62,083 nt of DNA from positions 1 through 62,083 of IMG/VR virus record IMGVR_UViG_3300034198_027699, one strand, 5' to 3'. Under the pieces are notes generated by a model, which had not been told where the DNA came from, made no database searches, and was given only the letters and a program-made list of their open reading frames with translations. Made by a program: the position numbers and the translations under genes. Shown here piece after piece: positions 56,472-62,083 of this stretch. The number at the start of each line of letters is the position of its first letter. The stretch's first letter is position 1. This stretch comes from a virus.

Positions 56472-57877
56472 GTTATTCAAATTTAGATTTATCGGTATTA
56501 AAAGTATTAGTAACTAATAAAAGTTATGCTATAGATTTTGTTAATGATTGTGACTCTAAACTATTTTCTCCCGAAGTTTGGAGTTTTGCAAATTTAGTAA
56601 TAAACTATATAAAATCTTATAAAGAGATACCAACTCTTAGAGTATTGACAGAAAAATTATCTAAAGGCAATAATGAAAAACTAATCGAAAATACATCTAA
56701 AATTTGGGAAGCTATATCTAATTTTGAATATGATGAAAAAGAATATAAACATGATTTAGAAAAAATCAAAAAGAGATTTGCAGAAAAGCAAATTACTTCA
56801 GTAAAAGATGCGCTTATAAAATTAGAGCCAGGTTTAATAGATATTCCAAAAACTGTTGGAGAAATGCAGAAGACGATTCAAACAATAAAAAGTTTGAATC
56901 AACCAAAAGCATATGAAAGTAAAAATATTAAAGAGTTTTTGCCATTTTTCGTTGAAAAGTTTAATTTAAAAAAACAAAATCCAGATTTAGAAGTAGGCGT
57001 AAAAACAAAATATTCTTTTTTTGATTTTGCTACCAATGGAGTTAAACCTGCAGACTTCGTTTTGATTGCAGGTGAATCAGGTTTCGGTAAAAGTTTATTT
57101 TTGAATAATATTGCAATCCAAACTTGGATGCAAGATAATAAAATAACTCAAAAAGATTCATTTACAGAAGGTAAAAATATTATTTATTTTAGCTTGGAAA
57201 TGCCCTATGAAGATTGTTTTAATAGATTAATTAGTAGACTATCTGGGGTTCCAGCTAGAAATATTGAAAATGCAAAAATATCTAAAGAAGATTTTGCCAA
57301 GATTAAACAAGCTTTAGATTTTATTAATAACTATCCATATACTTTTAAAATTGTAGATATTGCCGATGCTTCAGCAAATGATCTAGAAGCTATTTTAGCA
57401 AATAGTGAAGAAAAATTTGATGTAGTATTTGTAGACTACTTGGGCATTATGAATACAAATGAAAAATCTGATGAGGCTGACTGGCTAAAGCAAGGTCTTA
57501 TAGCGTATGAAGTTAGAGCAATTGCTCGTAAGTATAAGCTACCTATTTTCTCTGCTGTACAATTAAATAGAAAATCTCAATCTAAAGACTCATCAGAAAA
57601 TATTGGACTTTCTAGATTAGCTAGATCTAGCACTATTGCAACACATGCAACGCATGTTATTCAGATTGAAAATAGACCACAAGAAGAAATGCATCCAGAT
57701 TTTGTATGGCACATAATTAAAAATCGTAAAGGTCCCAAAGGCAAAGGTGTTTTATATAAAAATCTAGCATGCGCCACTCTAATAGATAAGCCAATGGAAG
57801 TTGAAGAACAAGATTCAAGATTTACAAATTATGATATGGAAGATATCTCTGAAGAAATAGAGGACCTAGAAATTTAA
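56468..57877 (+). CDS. DnaB-like replicative DNA helicase (469 aa)
   Basis: A RecA-fold hexameric helicase. LIAGESGFGKSLFLNNIA is Walker A (residues about 199-216), IIYFSLEMPYEDCFNRLISR the DnaB motif following it, FDVVFVDYLGIMNT Walker B (about 317-330), and FSAVQLNRKS the Gln-bearing sensor motif. LARSSTIATHATHVIQIENR and IIKNRKGPKGKG give the end-of-domain arginine elements. The N-terminal 150 residues are a helical primase/loader-binding domain. It unwinds DNA 5' to 3' at the fork. The stop is close to the small-gene cluster. T4 gp41 is the same superfamily. Confidence 0.9.
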   Translation: MSYSNLDLSVLKVLVTNKSYAIDFVNDCDSKLFSPEVWSFANLVINYIKSYKEIPTLRVLTEKLSKGNNEKLIENTSKIWEAISNFEYDEKEYKHDLEKIKKRFAEKQITSVKDALIKLEPGLIDIPKTVGEMQKTIQTIKSLNQPKAYESKNIKEFLPFFVEKFNLKKQNPDLEVGVKTKYSFFDFATNGVKPADFVLIAGESGFGKSLFLNNIAIQTWMQDNKITQKDSFTEGKNIIYFSLEMPYEDCFNRLISRLSGVPARNIENAKISKEDFAKIKQALDFINNYPYTFKIVDIADASANDLEAILANSEEKFDVVFVDYLGIMNTNEKSDEADWLKQGLIAYEVRAIARKYKLPIFSAVQLNRKSQSKDSSENIGLSRLARSSTIATHATHVIQIENRPQEEMHPDFVWHIIKNRKGPKGKGVLYKNLACATLIDKPMEVEEQDSRFTNYDMEDISEEIEDLEI

Positions 57878-57915
57878 ATATATGATTAGTTATGTATTTT
57901 CTAAAGGATTAATAA

Positions 57916-58092
57916 ATGAAAAACTATGAAGAAATAGTAGCTGAAGCAGTTAGAATTGAATATGAACATCATAGTGGTCAACTTTTTATTGTTTTTAAAG
58001 TAATAGATGGCAAATATAAAGATTATATTAAAAATAATTGGACTAAAGATATAGAATATAGACTTATAGATAAATATTTAATTAATAAATAA
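57916..58092 (+). CDS. Small unknown protein (58 aa)
   Basis: The ATG at 57916 has AAAGGA 7 bases upstream and opens 58 codons to TAA at 58090-58092, just before the ribosome binding site of the next gene. The sequence (MKNYEEIVAEAVRIEYEHHS, then FIVFKVIDGKYKDYI) has a beta-strand centre and an acidic start. Spacing and ribosome binding site support a real gene. No function is recognised. Confidence 0.65.
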   Translation: MKNYEEIVAEAVRIEYEHHSGQLFIVFKVIDGKYKDYIKNNWTKDIEYRLIDKYLINK

Positions 58093-58103
58093 AGGAAAGA
58101 ATT

Positions 58104-58409
58104 ATGCCTACCTATGAACATATTTGTATTAATGAATCTTGTAAACATGAATGGGAAGATAATTATTCAATAAAACTAGATCCTCCTAAAATTTGTCCTA
58201 AATGTGGATTAGAAACAGCTAAAAGATTAATATCACTAGGTGGAAAAGGCGTTGTAGAATTATGTGGTCAAGATTTAATTGATAAACTTAAATCTGATAG
58301 TAAACAATTGAAGAAAGATATGCATAAATCTGATAAAATATATGCCAATATGTTAGGTGAAAGTAAATATCATGATTTACAAACTAGACTAGATCGTAGA
58401 AAGAGATAA
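58104..58409 (+). CDS. FmdB-type zinc ribbon protein (101 aa)
   Basis: MPTYEHICINESCKHEWEDN begins the typical FmdB-like regulator: C8, C13 and, after a short loop, ICPKCG (C31, C34) form a zinc ribbon, followed by KRLISLGG. The remaining 50 residues are a Lys-rich helical tail. FmdB-type ribbons are small nucleic-acid or protein adaptors of poorly known function and are frequent in large phages. AAAGGAA is placed well upstream. A shorter relative follows at 58498. Confidence 0.75.
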   Translation: MPTYEHICINESCKHEWEDNYSIKLDPPKICPKCGLETAKRLISLGGKGVVELCGQDLIDKLKSDSKQLKKDMHKSDKIYANMLGESKYHDLQTRLDRRKR

Positions 58410-58431
58410 AATTTAAATAATATTTTTACTG

Positions 58432-58459
58432 TTGACAAAATAATAAGATATTTTATACT
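58432..58459 (+). promoter_or_regulatory. Sigma70-type promoter before the second zinc ribbon gene
   Basis: TTGACA at 58432-58437 and TATACT at 58454-58459 with a 16-base spacer, about 39 bases before the ATG at 58498. The same 16-base spacing is seen at 54742. It would be read by host RNA polymerase and could carry through to the sigma factor gene. Confidence 0.7.
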
Positions 58460-58497
58460 ATTGTTCCGTCATTAAATAAGTAAAGGTGAAAGATTTT

Positions 58498-58689
58498 ATG
58501 CCAACATATACTTACAAGTGTAAAATTCATGGAGAATTTGATACAGTACATTCTATAAAAGAATGTCTAGAAACATGCCCAAAATGTGAACAAGAAAATT
58601 TAGAGCCACAAAAAGTAGTTCGTCTTATTTCCGGAGGAACATCTTTTATTTTATCAGGTGGTGGATGGGCTAAAGATAATTATAGTTGA
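58498..58689 (+). CDS. Small FmdB-like zinc ribbon protein (63 aa)
   Basis: MPTYTYKCKIHGEFDTVHSI then CLETCPKCEQENL gives one Cys-x2-His-like pair and a Cys-x2-Cys pair of a zinc ribbon, followed by KVVRLISGGTSFILSGGGWA, an ending also seen in small FmdB-type proteins. I start it at 58498, where TAAAGGTG lies 10 bases upstream, rather than the GTG at 58486, which overlaps that site. It shares the opening MPTY and the RLIS element with the 101-residue protein before it, suggesting a diverged duplicate. Confidence 0.75.
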   Translation: MPTYTYKCKIHGEFDTVHSIKECLETCPKCEQENLEPQKVVRLISGGTSFILSGGGWAKDNYS

Positions 58690-58694
58690 TCGTT

Positions 58695-58838
58695 ATGCCA
58701 AAAAAAAGTGACAAAAATAAAAATCTAAAAAAAGTTTTAGAATTATTAAAATTTTCATTGTCACTAAATGATGAAGAAATTATACGTTCAACAATTGAAT
58801 CAGTTATTGAAATTCTTGAAGAAGAATCAAGAAAATAA
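58695..58838 (+). CDS. Small helical protein (47 aa)
   Basis: ATG at 58695 lies 5 bases after the preceding stop and opens 47 codons. A basic start (MPKKKSDKNKNLKKVLELLK) leads into an acidic helix (IIRSTIESVIEILEEESRK). The ribosome binding site is weak, but coupling to the upstream stop could drive translation. Helical character and tight spacing favour a real gene; function unknown. Confidence 0.5.
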   Translation: MPKKSDKNKNLKKVLELLKFSLSLNDEEIIRSTIESVIEILEEESRK

Positions 58839-58875
58839 CTTAGTATTTACTTAAAATTTTTGTATCAATTATTAT

Positions 58876-58892
58876 TACTCAATAATTGAGTA
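58876..58892. promoter_or_regulatory. Palindrome upstream of the sigma factor gene
   Basis: TACTCAATAATTGAGTA is a perfect 17-base palindrome centred in the 90-base gap before the sigma factor start at 58929. It has the size of a dimeric repressor operator, or may be a small hairpin. No matching protein can be named. Confidence 0.35.
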
Positions 58893-58928
58893 TATTATTA
58901 CTTTTTAAATCTTTAAGAGGATCGAACC

Positions 58929-59558
58929 ATGTTAACAGAACAAGAAGCACAAGATCTCATGGCTAAATTAGTTGAGCTAAAATCTAAAGCAAAAGCATCA
59001 GACGATCCAAAAATTCGTCATGAATTATCAAAGCATGAACAAATTTGCATTAGTCAATTTAAATACCTAGTTACAATGAAAACTGGCAGATATAAAGCTT
59101 TTTCTAATTATGAAGATTTAAATCAAGAAGGTTTTGAAGCGCTTGTTAAAGCGATGAAAACATATAATCCTAAAAAAGGATCATTCTTTGCTTGGGCTCA
59201 TAATTATATAGGCACTAGAATATCTAGAAGTGCAAACTTACATACAACTATTCGTTATCCATTAAAGGTTGCAAAGGAAAATACGCCTCATAAAGAAGCT
59301 ATTATGCCTCTTATAATTGAAGAGAGATATTGTCCAGATAAAGAATTAGAAGATTATCAAACAGATAATGCAATAAAATTTGCAATTGAGCATTTGACAG
59401 AGCAACAAAAGCAAGTAATTAATTTAGCATACGGGCTTAATGGAGATAAACCAATTTCTATTAATAAAATATGCAAAAAATTAGGAATATCAAGATTAAA
59501 CTGTATTAAATTAATTAATACTGCACTTTCATCAATGAAAGAAAATATTAAAATATAA
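58929..59558 (+). CDS. Phage sigma factor, gp55/sigma70-like (209 aa)
   Basis: Residues about 60-100 (NYEDLNQEGFEALVKAMKTY, then GSFFAWAHNYIGTRISRSA) are sigma region 2, which binds the core polymerase clamp and melts the -10 element. Residues about 152-205 (LTEQQKQVINLAYGLNGDKP, then ISINKICKKLGISRLNCIKL) form a region 4-like helix-turn-helix. Region 1.1 and most of region 3 are absent, as in the 185-residue T4 late factor gp55. It would turn host RNA polymerase to phage late promoters. AAGAGG precedes the start. Region 4 is better preserved than in gp55, so a normal -35 contact is possible. Confidence 0.85.
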   Translation: MLTEQEAQDLMAKLVELKSKAKASDDPKIRHELSKHEQICISQFKYLVTMKTGRYKAFSNYEDLNQEGFEALVKAMKTYNPKKGSFFAWAHNYIGTRISRSANLHTTIRYPLKVAKENTPHKEAIMPLIIEERYCPDKELEDYQTDNAIKFAIEHLTEQQKQVINLAYGLNGDKPISINKICKKLGISRLNCIKLINTALSSMKENIKI

Positions 59559-59631
59559 TAATATTTAATTTTAAATTACTATAGTATTGTTAGGGTATAT
59601 ATATTTTATATATTAGTGTAGGAGATATTAA

Positions 59632-60597
59632 ATGAGTTTGCTAGAGCCAAGATTAATTTATGCACCATTTGTTTATCAACAAGCTTATGATTTTTGGGAA
59701 AAGCAACAGCAAGCTCATTGGCTTCACTCAGAAATTTCCATGGCTGGAGATATTTCTGATTGGAAATCAAACCTTTCTGAAACAGAAAAATTTGTGATAG
59801 GATCTGTATTAAAAGGTTTTACTCAAGCTGAAATTGTTATCGAAGATTATTGGTCAAATAAAATTGCAAAATGGTTTAAGCATCCAGAAGTTCAAATGAT
59901 GGCAAATACATTTGCTGCATTTGAAAGTATACATGCTGTAAGTTATGCCTATCTAAATCAATCACTAGGTTTAGAAGATTATGCGGCATTTTTATATGAA
60001 CCTTCAGCCAAAGCAAAAATAGATCGCTTAGTAAATGCTAAAGGAAAAACTAAAAAAGAAATTGCATTATCATTGGCTATATTTTCAGCCTTTAATGAAG
60101 GTGTTAATTTATTTAGTAGTTTTGCAATCCTTCTTAACTTCAGTAGATTTAATAAACTAAGAGGGGTAGGTCAAATTATACAATTCTCTATAAGAGACGA
60201 GTCATTGCATTCAAATGCTGGATGCTGGTTATTTAGAACATTCATTAAAGAAAATCCAGAAATTTTTAATGATGAATTAAAAAAAGAAATCTATGATGCT
60301 GCACGCTTGACAGTACAATTAGAAGATTCATTTATTGATATGGCTTTTTCTAAGGGCGATATCCAAGGGTTATCTAAAGAAGATTTAAAAACATATATTC
60401 GTTTTAGAACAAACACTAAATTACAAGATTTAGGTTTAAAAACAAATTGGAAAAATATAGATAAAAGTGTTATTGATAAATTTTTCTGGTTTGATGTTAT
60501 TTCACAAGGTGTTGAACATGCAGACTTCTTTAGCGGAAGAGTTACTACTTATGCAAAAGGCACACTAAATTGGGACTCTATCTTTGATCAGGCATGA
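59632..60597 (+). CDS. nrdB: Ribonucleotide reductase small subunit, class I (321 aa)
   Basis: All metal-site positions can be aligned to E. coli NrdB: E67 (QAEIVIEDYW, where E. coli has D84), E98 and H101 (FAAFESIHAVSY), E156 (SAFNEGVNLF), E190 and H193 (SIRDESLH). Tyr105 lies at the radical Tyr122 place. The Glu in place of Asp84 is a feature of the cyanobacterial/cyanophage-type and class Ic proteins. The protein generates the radical that starts reduction of ribonucleotides to dNTPs. AGGAG precedes the start; nrdA follows after 11 bases. The order nrdB-nrdA is reversed compared with E. coli. Confidence 0.93.
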   Translation: MSLLEPRLIYAPFVYQQAYDFWEKQQQAHWLHSEISMAGDISDWKSNLSETEKFVIGSVLKGFTQAEIVIEDYWSNKIAKWFKHPEVQMMANTFAAFESIHAVSYAYLNQSLGLEDYAAFLYEPSAKAKIDRLVNAKGKTKKEIALSLAIFSAFNEGVNLFSSFAILLNFSRFNKLRGVGQIIQFSIRDESLHSNAGCWLFRTFIKENPEIFNDELKKEIYDAARLTVQLEDSFIDMAFSKGDIQGLSKEDLKTYIRFRTNTKLQDLGLKTNWKNIDKSVIDKFFWFDVISQGVEHADFFSGRVTTYAKGTLNWDSIFDQA

Positions 60598-60608
60598 AAG
60601 GTTTTAAT

Positions 60609-62083
60609 ATGATGACTTTAGAAGAATTAAAAGAAAATAAGCTTGCACCAGAATGGCTTACCGATGAAGGTCTTACTACCTTGCAAAACGGATATCTTTT
60701 GGACGGTGAAACTCCAAAAGATATGTGGAAGCGAGTTTGTTCTTCAGCCGCTAAACGTCTAAATAAGCCTGAATTAGAAGATAAATTTTTTGAATTATTT
60801 TGGAAAAATTGGCTTTGTGGAGCAACGCCTGTATTAAGTAATATGGGTACAACTAGGGGGCTTCCGATCAGCTGTTTGGTTGGAGATACTTGGCTAAATA
60901 CAAAGAATTCTGGAAAGAAAATCAAAAACATTGAGATTGGCGATGAGTTACTTACTCATGAGGGTAGGTATAAAAAAGTAATTGCCAAAAAATCTAGAAT
61001 GAGCACTGACGATTTATATAAATTAGTTGTTGCTACTAGAACTACTCCGCTTAAAATCACCGGTAATCATCCTGTTCTAACTAACTTAGGATGGATTCGT
61101 GTAGACAAATTAAATCCAAGCATTCATTTTATTGCCACAAATCAAGACATTGATTTTGTAGAAAAAGATTATACAATAGACATGTCGAATTACGTAGATT
61201 ATCAATTTATTGAAGAAGATAATAAACTGATTAAAAAATCAGAAAATAAAGTTCCTAGTAAAAATACCGGTACAGTATCTTACTATGCAAAAGTAACAAG
61301 AAAAATTGAAGTAGATAATGATCTCGCATGGGCTCTTGGATTGTGGATGGCTGAAGGAAGCAGATCTACTTCTTCTAATAAAGATCCCAATGGAATTAGA
61401 ATTACTTTGAATGTAGAAGAGATTGATCTTGCTAAAAAATGGATGTCAATCATTGGTGAAAAATTTAATATCAATGGCAATTTCTATGAATCCGAATACC
61501 AGCGAGATAATTTTGCAAAAGGTAAAGTTTGCAGATGGCTATCATGTAATATGAATTCAAAAGCAGTTGGAAACTTCTTTACCAAAGAGTTTGGAGTAGA
61601 TTGTAAGACAAAATCTATCCCTCAATGGATATTGGATTTGCCAAAAGATAAGTTGCAAAGCTTTCTTGATGGATTATTAATTGGAGATGGTCATTTTATT
61701 AAAGAAAATGATAATAGAAGCCAAGTATGGAGCCTTACTCTGGCAAATCCAGAACTTTTATTAGGCGCTTATAACATTTGCTTAAAATTAGGTCTTGGAT
61801 GCAGCTTGCAGATGCAATCTAAACCAAGTAATATCGGCAAAACAAAATATGTGTATTCTTTAAGATCTTTAGCTCCAAACAGCATTAAATTATCAAAATT
61901 TAATTCACAGTCAGGAATTCAGTTTGGTAAGCTTCGCTATTGTCCTATAATTTCTTTAGAAAAATTGCAAGAAAATGAAGAGGTTTTTGATATTACTGTT
62001 GCAGACGATCATTCTTTTTCTGCCCAAGGCGTAATTGTGCATAATTGCAACTCGATTCATGTAGGCGATAGTGTCCGTAGTAT
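60609..62083 (+). CDS. nrdA: Ribonucleotide reductase large subunit, with intein, partial (runs off window)
   Basis: The start ATG at 60609 (AAAGG 8 bases upstream) opens MMTLEELKENKLAPEWLTDE, then LCGATPVLSNMGTTRGLPIS (codons 69-88), the strand before the active-site cysteine equivalent to E. coli C225. A 391-residue intein begins there and the second exon resumes CNSIHVGDSVRS at 62046, continuing beyond the window. The cysteine comes at residue 89 instead of 225, so the N-terminal ATP-cone that senses dATP is absent and the enzyme should escape overall feedback inhibition. The reductase makes dNTPs for phage DNA. No stop is seen before the edge. Confidence 0.93.
   Translation, partial: MMTLEELKENKLAPEWLTDEGLTTLQNGYLLDGETPKDMWKRVCSSAAKRLNKPELEDKFFELFWKNWLCGATPVLSNMGTTRGLPISCLVGDTWLNTKNSGKKIKNIEIGDELLTHEGRYKKVIAKKSRMSTDDLYKLVVATRTTPLKITGNHPVLTNLGWIRVDKLNPSIHFIATNQDIDFVEKDYTIDMSNYVDYQFIEEDNKLIKKSENKVPSKNTGTVSYYAKVTRKIEVDNDLAWALGLWMAEGSRSTSSNKDPNGIRITLNVEEIDLAKKWMSIIGEKFNINGNFYESEYQRDNFAKGKVCRWLSCNMNSKAVGNFFTKEFGVDCKTKSIPQWILDLPKDKLQSFLDGLLIGDGHFIKENDNRSQVWSLTLANPELLLGAYNICLKLGLGCSLQMQSKPSNIGKTKYVYSLRSLAPNSIKLSKFNSQSGIQFGKLRYCPIISLEKLQENEEVFDITVADDHSFSAQGVIVHNCNSIHVGDSVRS
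60873..62045 (+). mobile_element. Intein with LAGLIDADG homing endonuclease in nrdA (391 aa)
   Basis: The insert begins with Cys (CLVGDTWLNTKNSGKKIKNI, block A), has block B ITGNHPVLTNLGW with the TxxH motif, and ends VFDITVADDHSFSAQG and VIVHN (blocks F and G), with the penultimate His, terminal Asn and following Cys needed for splicing. Between lie LAWALGLWMAEG (61323-61358) and LQSFLDGLLIGDGH (61653-61694), the two LAGLIDADG motifs with acidic ends, so the homing endonuclease looks intact. Excision would restore GLPIS-CNSIHVGD. Insertion in an essential catalytic motif is typical of inteins because it resists clean loss. Confidence 0.95.

Noticed and set aside
1-62083. Recoded genetic code because TAG stops are absent
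   Set aside because: No gene contains an in-frame TAG and known motifs read well with the standard code; only avoidance is supported.
1-62083. CRISPR array, tRNA gene or insertion sequence
   Set aside because: No regularly spaced direct repeats, cloverleaf or transposase-like motif was noticed on reading either strand; weak tRNAs could be missed without a search program.

Overview
The window is a stretch of a strongly A+T-rich genome of a tailed phage with a contractile (myovirus-type) tail. The evidence is a nearly uninterrupted plus-strand run of tail genes (sheath, tube, frameshifting assembly chaperone, tape measure, baseplate hub, spike, gp25-like wedge, gp6/J-like wedge, several giant fibre proteins). 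It is followed by phage replication, sigma-factor and ribonucleotide reductase genes. Standard-code start and stop codons fit throughout, although TAG is never seen as a terminator. The host cannot be read from the sequence. A UvsW-like helicase, a short gp55-like sigma factor and gp25/gp6-type wedge proteins place it in the broad T4-related sphere of large phages, but the DnaB/DnaC-type helicase-loader pair and the FtsZ/tubulin-like GTPase are not T4-like.

Layout. 1-674 (minus strand): the N-terminal 224 codons of a LAGLIDADG homing endonuclease, cut by the window edge; it is the only minus-strand gene seen. 733-4696: an HExxH metallopeptidase-like protein, two virion-type proteins and a small holin-like membrane protein. 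4742-10774: a 2010-residue fibre with a beta-helix. 10778-31217: tail core, in the order tail terminator-like, sheath, tube, chaperone with -1 frameshift, tape measure, hub proteins, spike, two unknown baseplate-region proteins and the gp25-like wedge. 31243-46419: the J/gp6-like wedge, a LamG-domain protein of 2376 residues and a fibre with a split dockerin-like calcium-binding module. 46430-51769: an HNH endonuclease followed by a sugar cassette (GT-B transferase, two GT-A transferases, an RmlB-like dehydratase) with a membrane-anchored coiled-coil protein between them. 51786-53150: an FtsZ/tubulin-like GTPase. 53285-57877: replication block (UvsW-like helicase, unknown, LSm-like, DnaC-like loader, DnaB-like helicase). 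57916-58838: four small proteins, two with zinc ribbons. 58929-59558: sigma factor. 59632 to the end: nrdB and nrdA, the latter interrupted at its active-site cysteine by an intein.

How it works together. The tail block builds an injection machine whose sheath and tube genes sit between two hairpins and may form their own transcription unit. The frameshift sets the ratio of short to long chaperone for assembly around the tape measure. The sugar cassette could decorate the virion or the host surface. The replication block loads and drives the fork, the sigma factor redirects host RNA polymerase, and the reductase supplies dNTPs. Three putative homing endonucleases (free LAGLIDADG, free HNH, intein-borne LAGLIDADG) show heavy invasion by selfish elements.

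No stretch longer than about 135 bases lacks a gene. The longest gaps are 11606-11740 and 53151-53284, both with hairpins. I saw no tRNA, rRNA, CRISPR array or insertion sequence.
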